Positions 9,586 to 17,517 of a stretch of 64,000 bases of DNA are shown piece after piece. The notes under the pieces are model-generated. The model was not told the origin of the DNA. It saw nothing but the letters and a program-made list of their open reading frames with translations, and searched no databases. The stretch is from an uncultured Paracoccaceae bacterium. Lineage in GTDB: Bacteria > Pseudomonadota > Alphaproteobacteria > Rhodobacterales > Rhodobacteraceae. The stretch lies in the NCBI GenBank assembly GCA_947501555.1, contig CANMWG010000001.1, forward strand, positions 2,604,001 through 2,668,000, given 5' to 3'. The position numbers and the translations under genes were made by a program. How positions within the stretch are numbered: position 1 is the first letter of the stretch; each line of letters begins with the position of its first letter.

Positions 9586-11232
9586 ATGGCCGAGATTGAA
9601 CGCGAAGCGATGGAATACGATGTGGTAATCGTGGGCGCAGGCCCCGCTGGCCTCTCTGCCGCAATCCGGCTTAAGCAACTTGATGCGGATTTGAACGTTG
9701 TGGTGTTGGAAAAAGGGTCCGAAGTTGGGGCGCATATCCTGTCTGGTGCTGTGCTTGATCCCGCTGGATTGAACACGCTGACCCCGGATTGGAAAGACAA
9801 GGGCGCACCTTTGAACGTGCCCGTGAAAGAAGATAATTTCTACATGTTGGGTCAAGCCGGACAGCTGCGCATCCCCAATTTTGTTATGCCTCCTTTGATG
9901 AACAATCACGGCAATTACATCGTTTCCATGGGAAATGTCTGCCGCTGGATGGCGGAACAGGCCGAGGAAATGGGCGTGGAGATTTTCCCAGGCATGTCTT
10001 GCTCGGAACTGGTTTATGGCGATGACGGCGAGGTGAAAGGCGTCGTGGCAGGCGAGTTTGGCAAGAACCCCGATGGCACGCCCGGCCCTTCGTATGAACC
10101 GGGGATGGAACTGCACGGGAAGTATGTATTCTTGGGCGAAGGCGTGCGCGGGTCCTTGTCGAAACAGGTGATCGCGAAATACGCGTTGGGCGCGGGACAT
10201 GATGTTCAGAAATACGGTCTGGGCATGAAAGAAATCTGGGAAGTCGACCCTGAAAAGCATCGCGAAGGCACCGTGACCCATACAATGGGGTGGCCGCTGG
10301 AAAGCAATGCGGGTGGTGGATCGTTCATCTATCACCTTGAAAATAATCAAGTTTACGTGGGCTTCGTGGTTCACTTGAACTACAAGAACCCGCATCTTTT
10401 CCCTTACATGGAATTCCAACGTTTCAAGCATCACCCGATGGTGGCCGAGCTTCTAAAAGGCGGCAAGCGCGTGGCCTACGGGGCGCGCGCGATCTCAGAG
10501 GGCGGTTTCCAGTCCATGCCCCAGCTTGAGTTCCCGGGCGGCGCGCTTTTGGGTTGTGCGGCCGGTATGGTCAACGTGCCCCGGATCAAGGGAAACCATA
10601 ACGCAATGCTGTCTGGGATCGCTGCGGCGGAAGCTGCAATTGAGGCGATCAAATCGGGTCGCAGCGGCGACATGCTAGGTGGATATGATGATGCCGTACG
10701 TAAAGGTGACATCGGCAATGATCTGAAAAAAGTCCGCAATGTCAAACCCTTGTGGTCCAAGTACGGGCTTCTCGCATCGCTGGGTATAGGCGGCTGGGAT
10801 ATGTGGATGAACACCTTCGGTGCTAGCATTCTGGGCACATTATCCCATGGCAAATCTGACGCTGAGGCGACCGAAGACGCCAGCAAACACACCCCAATTG
10901 ACTACCCCAAGCCGGACGGGACGCTGTCATTTGACCGGCTGACCAATGTGTCCTTTAGCTTTACCAACCATGAAGAAAGCCAGCCTGCGCATTTGCACCT
11001 GACCGATCCGGCCGTTCCGGTTGCGGTGAACTTTGCAAAATATGCAGGTCCTTCAGCACGTTACTGCCCAGCGGGCGTGTATGAATTTGTCGGCGAAGGG
11101 GACGACACGAAGTTCCAGATCAACTTCCAGAACTGCGTGCATTGTAAAACCTGCGACATTAAGGACCCCAGCCAGAACATCACCTGGACGGTCCCGCAAG
11201 GCGGCGACGGGCCGAATTACCCGAATATGTAA
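9586..11232 (+). CDS. Electron transfer flavoprotein-ubiquinone oxidoreductase
   Basis: This 548-aa membrane-associated flavoprotein passes electrons from reduced ETF (fatty-acid and amino-acid oxidation) to ubiquinone. It shows the FAD-binding VVIVGAGPAGLSAA (about 16-29), the ETF-QO ubiquinone-binding region around YALGAGHDVQKYG, and a C-terminal 4Fe-4S cluster motif, with one Cys in RYCPAGVYE and three in NCVHCKTCDIKDP. AAGGA at 9574-9578 favours ATG 9586 over the upstream in-frame TTG 9571. It is monocistronic and closed by the terminator at 11245-11268. Confidence 0.97.
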   Translation: MAEIEREAMEYDVVIVGAGPAGLSAAIRLKQLDADLNVVVLEKGSEVGAHILSGAVLDPAGLNTLTPDWKDKGAPLNVPVKEDNFYMLGQAGQLRIPNFVMPPLMNNHGNYIVSMGNVCRWMAEQAEEMGVEIFPGMSCSELVYGDDGEVKGVVAGEFGKNPDGTPGPSYEPGMELHGKYVFLGEGVRGSLSKQVIAKYALGAGHDVQKYGLGMKEIWEVDPEKHREGTVTHTMGWPLESNAGGGSFIYHLENNQVYVGFVVHLNYKNPHLFPYMEFQRFKHHPMVAELLKGGKRVAYGARAISEGGFQSMPQLEFPGGALLGCAAGMVNVPRIKGNHNAMLSGIAAAEAAIEAIKSGRSGDMLGGYDDAVRKGDIGNDLKKVRNVKPLWSKYGLLASLGIGGWDMWMNTFGASILGTLSHGKSDAEATEDASKHTPIDYPKPDGTLSFDRLTNVSFSFTNHEESQPAHLHLTDPAVPVAVNFAKYAGPSARYCPAGVYEFVGEGDDTKFQINFQNCVHCKTCDIKDPSQNITWTVPQGGDGPNYPNM

Positions 11233-11244
11233 GACCAAAATTCA

Positions 11245-11268
11245 GGGGCGCTGTGGCGCCCCTTTTTT
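11245..11268 (+). terminator. Rho-independent terminator of the ETF-QO gene
   Basis: A GGGGCGC / GCGCCCC stem of seven pairs with a 4-nt loop is followed directly by six T. It lies 13 nt after the ETF-QO stop. Confidence 0.93.
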
Positions 11269-11330
11269 GCGACAATTGACCGGTATGTTTTGCGTACAGA
11301 ATGCGTACAGACGGCGTATGCTATGTGGCG

Positions 11331-12296
11331 TCATTCAGCCAAATGACAGGCCACCCGGGATTTACCCAAATGGCGCATCGCTGGCCGCTCTTGCTTACAG
11401 ATATCCGTCGCAACGGGACAGCGCGGATGAAAGGCGCAGCCGCTGGGTGGGTTGATCGGGTCTGGGATCTCACCTTCGGGCAAATCCGCCTCGCGTCCAA
11501 ACCCATCCATCTGCGGGGCGGCTTCCAGCAGCATCTGTGTGTAAGGATGTTTAGTGTCGGCAAACAGGTCCTCTGCATCCGCCTCTTCCACCAAACGACC
11601 GAGATACAGCACGCCGATCCGGTCTGACATGTGCCGCACAACGGTCAAGTCATGGCTGATCAGAACATAGGTCAGGCCAAAATCGTCCTTCAAATCGCTC
11701 ATCAGGTTCAAGACCTGCGCCTGCACAGACACATCCAAAGCCGAGGTGGGTTCGTCGCAGATGATCAACTTGGGTTCCGACGACAGCGCCCGCGCGATGC
11801 AAATCCGTTGCCGTTGTCCGCCGGAAAACTCATGCGGGAACTTGCCCGCATCCAGCGCCGAAAGCCCGACCTGTTCTAACAGCTTTTCCGCAAGGCCAGT
11901 CGCATCCCCACCGCGTGCGACAACAGGTTCCACGATGATATCGCGCACCCGCCAGCGCGGGTTCAGCGAAGCAAAGGGATCTTGAAAGATCATCTGGATG
12001 TCCGACCGCACTGCATCAACTTTGCCTGCATCCGTCTCAGATGCGAGGTTGATCCCTTCGATCTCAACCGTGCCGCTGGAGGGCGTCAAAAGGCCGACCA
12101 ACATCCGCCCAATCGTCGACTTGCCCGACCCGCTTTCACCGACCAGCCCATAGGTTGTCTGGGGTGCTACCTCAAAATCCACGTCAGAGACAGCTGTCAG
12201 AAACGCCTTGGGCTGCCGCTCAATAACCCGGTTCAGCCAGGGTTTTGACACGTCGAACACGCGGTTCAGCTTTTTCACCGAAATTAACGCCATCAT
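11331..12296 (-). CDS. Oligopeptide ABC transporter ATPase, second subunit (DppF/OppF type)
   Basis: The 321-aa cytoplasmic ATPase has Walker A GESGSGKST, the ABC signature FSGGQRQR, Walker B LIICDEPTSALD and the C-terminal oligopeptide-transporter extension GCAFHPRCP. It should energise the permease pair together with the adjacent DppD-type subunit. ATG 12296 shares its A with the TGA of the upstream gene (TGATG), which selects this start over a longer in-frame one at 12395. It is the last gene of the operon. Confidence 0.94.
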   Translation of the reverse strand: MMALISVKKLNRVFDVSKPWLNRVIERQPKAFLTAVSDVDFEVAPQTTYGLVGESGSGKSTIGRMLVGLLTPSSGTVEIEGINLASETDAGKVDAVRSDIQMIFQDPFASLNPRWRVRDIIVEPVVARGGDATGLAEKLLEQVGLSALDAGKFPHEFSGGQRQRICIARALSSEPKLIICDEPTSALDVSVQAQVLNLMSDLKDDFGLTYVLISHDLTVVRHMSDRIGVLYLGRLVEEADAEDLFADTKHPYTQMLLEAAPQMDGFGREADLPEGEIPDPINPPSGCAFHPRCPVATDICKQERPAMRHLGKSRVACHLAE

Positions 12297-13660
12297 CAGA
12301 CCTTTTCTGCAGCCGGCGAGAACCAGCAAGCTGCGTGTGTGTCCCCGATTTGGGGGGCTGGTGCTGCGCGGCATTTGGCCCGGGCAAAGGTACACCGCGG
12401 GTTAAAGGCGCAGCCTTCTGGCACTTTGTCCAACCGGGGCATCGCGCCTTCGATCTGATGCAAGCGCGGCTTACCGGCCGAAGCCAGCGGTGTCGAAGCC
12501 ATCAGCCCCGCTGTGTAGGGATGCTGCGGCTGGGTCAGCACGTCACGCACGCGGCCCAATTCGGCCAACCGACCTGCGTACATCACCGCCACCCGGTCCG
12601 CTGCTTCTGCAATGACCCCCATATCGTGGGTGATCAGCATCACAGCCGTGCCCCGATCCCGGCAAAGCCGTTTGAGCAACGCGATGATCTGCGCCTGCAC
12701 GGACACATCAAGCGCCGTTGTCGGTTCATCCGCGATGATCAACGAGGGTTCCGCACAAAGCGCGAGGGCAATCACCACCCGTTGGCGCATGCCGCCGCTG
12801 AATTCATGGGGGTAGCTGCCGATCCGCTGGGCGGCCCCGGGGATGCCCACCTCATCAAGTGCGGCGATGGCGCGCTTTTGCGCCTCGCTGCGGCTGATGG
12901 GCAGATGGGTCAGCATCGTCTCGGTCAGCTGGTCCCCCACGGACAACAGCGGGTTCAGCGAGGTCAACGGGTCCTGGAACACCATCCCCATTTCCTTGCC
13001 GCGCAGGCGGCGCAGCGCGTCTCCCTTCAGCGCATCAATCCGGGACCCGTTCAACCAGATCTCGCCTGCGGCAATATGGGCCGGCGGGTTCAACAGCCCG
13101 ATGACCGCATTGCCCGCCATGGATTTCCCAGCGCCGCTTTCACCCACAACGCCCAGAATTTCGCCTGCCTGAATGTCATAGCTAACCCCGTCCACAGGGG
13201 TCACAACACCGCTGCGCGTGGGAATTTCAACGCGCAGGTTGCGGATGGACAGGACAGGAGATTGTTTCAAACCTCTCTCATCATCACGTTGGTACATGTA
13301 TTGGATCCTATCCCACAGTTTCGAAACGCTGGAAGTTTCTTCAACAGTTGTATCTCCATCGGCAGGGTACCAGACGCCGGCAGTGAAGTCGGACTTCCTG
13401 AAAAACAAGATGCCACCACAACCATCGGAACCGACAAACACAACGCCTCGCGGTGATAACGGAAATGCTTCCTTGTCAGCAAAAACTTGGTTGTTCTCAA
13501 TAATCCCGTCATCAGGATCGGTATGTGGCCAGAGAAGGTCAATGTTCGTAGGACCTTTCTTACCATTATGGTTTGCGTAGACTTCGCTAATTTCCGGAGG
13601 AAGCTCACAATTCAACGCTTTCTCAATTCTTCGAATTTCCCCCTCAGAGATACCGGCCAT
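12296..13660 (-). CDS. SUKH (SMI1/KNR4) domain fused to oligopeptide ABC ATPase (DppD/OppD type)
   Basis: The 454-aa product joins two unrelated parts in one frame. Residues 1-122 look like a SUKH domain: ELPPEISEVYANHNG (19-33) and VVFVGSDGCGGILFF (73-87) fit the family core of LP-x-D/E-hxxFY-x-x-NG and hGxDGxG-hhhF. Residues 135-454 are a full DppD-type ATPase with Walker A GESGAGKS (173-180), FSGGMRQR, Walker B LIIADEPTTALD and the GCAFNPRC tail. No stop separates them. ATG 13660 shares its A with the permease stop (TGATG), as at the other junctions of this operon. The SUKH part is visibly less GC-rich than its neighbours, which suggests insertion. A TTG at 13270 with GAGAGAGG just ahead could in principle start the ATPase alone. 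SUKH proteins are best known as immunity proteins against polymorphic toxins; a function here is not known. Confidence 0.88.
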   Translation of the reverse strand: MAGISEGEIRRIEKALNCELPPEISEVYANHNGKKGPTNIDLLWPHTDPDDGIIENNQVFADKEAFPLSPRGVVFVGSDGCGGILFFRKSDFTAGVWYPADGDTTVEETSSVSKLWDRIQYMYQRDDERGLKQSPVLSIRNLRVEIPTRSGVVTPVDGVSYDIQAGEILGVVGESGAGKSMAGNAVIGLLNPPAHIAAGEIWLNGSRIDALKGDALRRLRGKEMGMVFQDPLTSLNPLLSVGDQLTETMLTHLPISRSEAQKRAIAALDEVGIPGAAQRIGSYPHEFSGGMRQRVVIALALCAEPSLIIADEPTTALDVSVQAQIIALLKRLCRDRGTAVMLITHDMGVIAEAADRVAVMYAGRLAELGRVRDVLTQPQHPYTAGLMASTPLASAGKPRLHQIEGAMPRLDKVPEGCAFNPRCTFARAKCRAAPAPQIGDTHAACWFSPAAEKV

Positions 13661-14616
13661 CAACGTAACCTCGGGTTCAATGCATCGCGCAGCCAGTCAC
13701 CCAGCAGGTTCACACTCAGCGCGAGGGTCAACAGGGTCAGTGCCGGGAACAGCAAAATCCACCATTCGCCCGAGAACAGAAAACCCTGCCCGATCCGGAT
13801 CAAAGTCCCCAGGCTGGGTTGCGTTGGTGGCGCGCCGACGCCCAGAAAACTGAGCGTGGCTTCGGCGATGATGGCCAACGCCAGCGAGATCGTCGCAATC
13901 ACCAAAACCGGCGACAGCACGTTTGGCAGAATGTGTTTGAGCATGATCGCATAGGGCTTGCGCCCGATCAGCCGGGCGGCTTCCACATATTCTTTGCGCT
14001 TTTCGACCAATGTGGCCCCGCGCACGACGCGGGCGAACTGCACCCAATCACTGAGCCCGATCGCGATGATCAGCACCCAGATGGCCATCTGGTCCCGGTA
14101 TTCGATGGGTGTGATCCCCTTGGCGACCCCGAAAATCAGCATGGCGACCAAGATGGATGGAAAGGTCAGTTGCACATCTGCGATCCGCATGATGATCGTT
14201 TCGACCCAGCCGCCCAAATAGCCCGCGATCAGCCCCAGCGTGATCCCCAGCACCATCGCGAACAAGACCGCCGCAACCCCCACGAATAGCGAAATCCGCA
14301 TCCCGTAAAGAATGGTCGAGAACACATCGCGCCCCTGATCATCCGTCCCCAGCAAGAATGTCTCGCCGGTGAAGGCGTTCGGTGCCATCGGTGCGGTGAA
14401 GCCGTTCATCAGGTTCAGTGATGCGGAATCAAAGGGGTTTGTGGTCGCGAGCAGTGGCGCAAAAATGGCAGATAAGACCAGCACGGTCACCACGATGGTT
14501 GAGACCACCGCAATCGGCGAGCGTTTGAAGGCGAAGAAGATGTCACTGTCCAAAAACGCGCGCAGGCGCGATTTTTCGGCCAGTTTTGGTGCGGTGTGAT
14601 CCGGTAAATCGGTCAT
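13660..14616 (-). CDS. Oligopeptide ABC transporter permease (DppC/OppC type)
   Basis: This 318-aa inner-membrane permease has an N-terminal helix (about 35-58), a periplasmic loop with LLGTDDQGRDVFSTILYGMRISL (the DppC signature) and five further helices, with the EAA loop YVEAARLIGRKPYAIMLKHILPN near 210-232 that contacts the ATPases. ATG 14616 overlaps the stop of the upstream permease by one base (TGATG). Confidence 0.95.
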   Translation of the reverse strand: MTDLPDHTAPKLAEKSRLRAFLDSDIFFAFKRSPIAVVSTIVVTVLVLSAIFAPLLATTNPFDSASLNLMNGFTAPMAPNAFTGETFLLGTDDQGRDVFSTILYGMRISLFVGVAAVLFAMVLGITLGLIAGYLGGWVETIIMRIADVQLTFPSILVAMLIFGVAKGITPIEYRDQMAIWVLIIAIGLSDWVQFARVVRGATLVEKRKEYVEAARLIGRKPYAIMLKHILPNVLSPVLVIATISLALAIIAEATLSFLGVGAPPTQPSLGTLIRIGQGFLFSGEWWILLFPALTLLTLALSVNLLGDWLRDALNPRLR

Positions 14617-15596
14617 CAGTGCCCCCCTGCCCGGTCAACGCGCAAGCGCGGATCAACCAGAAAATACAACATGTCCACGATCAGATTGATCATCACGAAC
14701 ATCACCGAAATCAGCATCAGGTAAGCGGCCATCACCGGGATATCGACGAATTGGATCGCGTTGATAAACAACAGCCCCACGCCGGGCCACTGGAACACCG
14801 TCTCGGTGATGATCGCAAAGGCGATGATCGCGCCCAGCTGCAGCCCGATCACCGTGATCACGGGCACCATGGTGTTTTTCAGCGCATGCCGGAAATTGAT
14901 GGCGCGGCTTTTCAGCCCCCGCGCGCGGGCAAAGCGGATGTAGTCTTGGCGCAGGACCTCTAGCATCTCGGAGCGCACCAACCGCATGATCAGCGTCATT
15001 TGGTAAAGCCCTAGGGTGATCGCAGGCAGCACCAGCGCTTGCCTGCCCGAAGGTGTCAGAAACCCGGTTGACCAGTTTCCAATTTGCACGGTTTCCCCCC
15101 GCCCGAAGCTGGGCAGCCACCCCAATTCAACCGAGAAGATGTAGATCAACAGGATCCCGATCAGAAAGGTGGGCAAAGAGACCCCGATCAGTGACGCGGA
15201 CATGATGACATTGGCCACAATCCCATCGCGCCGGATGGCGGTGAAGACCCCAAAGGCGATCCCAAAGGCAATCGCCAATATCCCCGACACGGCGGCCAGT
15301 TCCAAAGTTGCGGGGGCGCGTTCCATCAGAATTTCGGCGACAGGGCGTCCTTGCCGGTAGCTGACCCCAAGGTTGCCTTGGGCGGCGCCTTCGAGAAACT
15401 TGAAATATTGCACGGCGATAGACTGGTTCAGGCCAAGCTGATCGCGCAGGCGTTCGATGTCTGCGACCGTGCGTTCTTGCCCCAGCATGTTTTCAATCGG
15501 GTCGCCCACAAAACGAAACATCGAGAAAGCCACAAGCCCCACGATCAGCAGGACAAGCGCAGACTGCGCAACGCGGCGGATGATATAGGCCAGCAT
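14616..15596 (-). CDS. Oligopeptide ABC transporter permease (DppB/OppB type)
   Basis: The 326-aa protein starts MLAYIIRRVAQSALVLLIVG, the typical DppB first helix, has about six membrane helices and an EAA loop (QDYIRFARARGLKSRAINF). It forms the translocation channel with the DppC-type subunit. It follows the binding-protein gene after a 119-nt gap that contains a strong hairpin, and precedes the second permease with a TGATG overlap. Confidence 0.95.
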   Translation of the reverse strand: MLAYIIRRVAQSALVLLIVGLVAFSMFRFVGDPIENMLGQERTVADIERLRDQLGLNQSIAVQYFKFLEGAAQGNLGVSYRQGRPVAEILMERAPATLELAAVSGILAIAFGIAFGVFTAIRRDGIVANVIMSASLIGVSLPTFLIGILLIYIFSVELGWLPSFGRGETVQIGNWSTGFLTPSGRQALVLPAITLGLYQMTLIMRLVRSEMLEVLRQDYIRFARARGLKSRAINFRHALKNTMVPVITVIGLQLGAIIAFAIITETVFQWPGVGLLFINAIQFVDIPVMAAYLMLISVMFVMINLIVDMLYFLVDPRLRVDRAGGH

Positions 15597-15675
15597 AAAA
15601 AGGTGTATCCTGCAACATCCCGGGGCCTGATGCCCTTAGGATAGATGATTGTGTTGCTGCCTGATGGCAGCCGAT

Positions 15676-15706
15676 GGCAGCGCGACCGTCAATGGGGCGC
15701 GCTGCC
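15676..15706 (-). terminator. Hairpin between binding-protein and permease genes (attenuator or mRNA stabiliser)
   Basis: A perfect 9-bp stem (GGCAGCGCG / CGCGCTGCC) with a 13-nt loop lies 10 nt past the binding-protein stop and has no T tract. Such hairpins usually protect or limit the transcript so the periplasmic binding protein is made in excess over the membrane subunits. That role is inferred. Confidence 0.6.
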
Positions 15707-15715
15707 TACGTTAGA

Positions 15716-17296
15716 TCAGTTCATGGTGAAATACTTGATCTTCGGCTGATCTTCGGGATCAACTTCAATCCCGACATTCTCGGCCATACCCCAGTTCAGC
15801 ACTTGGTGGTGGATCGGGATATAAAGCTGTTCGTCCTGCACGACCCGCCAGATATCGGCGATATCTGCATTGCGCGCTTCCAGATCAGTGTTTGAGGACA
15901 GTGAAGCGATCTTTGCGTCCAGTTCATCATTGTCAAAACCGGTCCCGTTCCATGTGCCGATATCGCTTTCACGACCATGCACAAGGAAGTTGAAGATGTA
16001 TTCACTATCATAAGTCGGCACACCCCAGCCCAGCATGTAGAAATCCGTCTGCCCATCTGTGATCAGCGGGAAATGCTGTGCCTTTGGCTTGGAATCGAGG
16101 TTCACCGTCACGCCGATCTGGCCCAACATGCCCACGGCGGCCTGACAGATCGCTTCGTCGTTCACATAACGGTCGTTCGGGCAATCCAGCCGGAGCGAGA
16201 ATCCATCAGCATAGCCAGCCTCAGCCAGCAGCGCCTTGGCGCCATCGACATCAGTTGAGGATTCCGCATCCATCTCGGCGGTCCAGCCGTTGACAAATGG
16301 CGGAGCAATCATGCCGGCGGGCTGACTTTGCCCACGCATCACAACCTGCTGGATCGCATCACGGTTGATCGCCATAGACATCGCCTGACGCACGCGCACA
16401 TCGGCCAATGGGTTGGCGCCATCGATGTTGTCCGCCTCAATATCGTCAGCCCCAAGGTTCATCCCAAAGAAAATCACCCGGTTTTGTGGGGCCTGCTTGA
16501 CGACAAGGCCTTCGGCGTCATTCACGCGGGCCAAATCCTGCACGGGCATATCCTGCAGAAAATCGATCTCACCAGACAGCATCGCGGCCACACGGGTCGC
16601 GGCGTTTTGGATGGGTGTATAGACGATCTCGGTCACTTCCATCGGGAATTGATCAATGCCCCAGTAGTTGTCGTTCCGAACCATGACGGTTTTCACATCA
16701 GGTTCGCGGCTTTCCAGAATATAAGGGCCGGTGCCGTTTGCGTTGGTGGTTGCAAAGGTGATCTCGCCGCCTTCAAAATCTTGCACGTTGACCGTGTCGT
16801 TTGCCTCAGTCCAGTCCTTATCCATCATAAACAGGTTGGTCAGGTTGGAGGGCAGGATCGGGTTGGGCCCGTCGGTGACGATTTCAATGGTATAATCGTC
16901 AACGGCGCGAACTTCGGTGATTGATCCGATCAGTTCTTTCATGTCGGAATTGGGCTGTTTGGCGCGCTCAAAGCTGAAAATGACATCTTCGGCCGTAAAG
17001 GCTGCGCCTTCGTGGAAGGTCACACCTTCGCGCAGGTTGAAAACCCAGACATTCGGATCATCGGCGGACGGGGCCCAGTCGGTGGCCAAGGCAGGCTCAA
17101 ACGCGCCGGATACGTCGCGAATGATCAGTGGCTCATACATTTGATGGCGGATCGTGTGGGTCGGTCCTTCGTTCTGCGCATGTGGATCAAGCGTCAACGC
17201 GTCGCCGGATCGCGCCCAGCGCAACGTTTCCGCGCTAAGTGTTGATGTCGTGGCCAGCAGCACCGCCCCCAATGTGAATATCGATGTCGTTCTCAT
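15716..17296 (-). CDS. Periplasmic oligopeptide/dipeptide-binding protein (SBP family 5)
   Basis: The 526-aa product has a Sec signal peptide (MRTTSIFTLGAVLLATTSTLSA, cut before ETLRW; about residue 22), then the family-5 start ETLRWARSGDALTLDPH and the lobe signatures of DppA/OppA-type proteins. It captures peptides or similar cationic substrates for the permease encoded downstream. AGGGGAAG lies just before ATG 17296; an upstream in-frame start at 17365 would bury the signal peptide. First gene of the five-gene operon 17296-11331. Confidence 0.95.
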   Translation of the reverse strand: MRTTSIFTLGAVLLATTSTLSAETLRWARSGDALTLDPHAQNEGPTHTIRHQMYEPLIIRDVSGAFEPALATDWAPSADDPNVWVFNLREGVTFHEGAAFTAEDVIFSFERAKQPNSDMKELIGSITEVRAVDDYTIEIVTDGPNPILPSNLTNLFMMDKDWTEANDTVNVQDFEGGEITFATTNANGTGPYILESREPDVKTVMVRNDNYWGIDQFPMEVTEIVYTPIQNAATRVAAMLSGEIDFLQDMPVQDLARVNDAEGLVVKQAPQNRVIFFGMNLGADDIEADNIDGANPLADVRVRQAMSMAINRDAIQQVVMRGQSQPAGMIAPPFVNGWTAEMDAESSTDVDGAKALLAEAGYADGFSLRLDCPNDRYVNDEAICQAAVGMLGQIGVTVNLDSKPKAQHFPLITDGQTDFYMLGWGVPTYDSEYIFNFLVHGRESDIGTWNGTGFDNDELDAKIASLSSNTDLEARNADIADIWRVVQDEQLYIPIHHQVLNWGMAENVGIEVDPEDQPKIKYFTMN

Positions 17297-17517
17297 GTCA
17301 CTTCCCCTGTTAGCTTTTTTCTGGACGCGAGGGTTGCCGCAATCCGTACCGATTGCAAGGGACACCGCAGCCTAAATTTGGGTCACTTTTTGAAAAGTAA
17401 TTGGGGGGAATGATCAGGTCATCGAACCCGCCACGAGGAAAACAAAGCAACACAACGGGGCCAAAACTGTGGTAGGCGCACCCTACATTAAGCGCGCCTG
17501 ACCTGCTGTTATTTAGT

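Noticed and set aside
9523-10434. 303-codon minus-strand frame opposite the ETF-QO gene
   Set aside because: His/Phe-rich antisense shadow without any domain.
12245-13456. 403-codon plus-strand frame opposite the SUKH-ABC gene
   Set aside because: Antisense to a gene with intact ABC motifs; composition is low-complexity.
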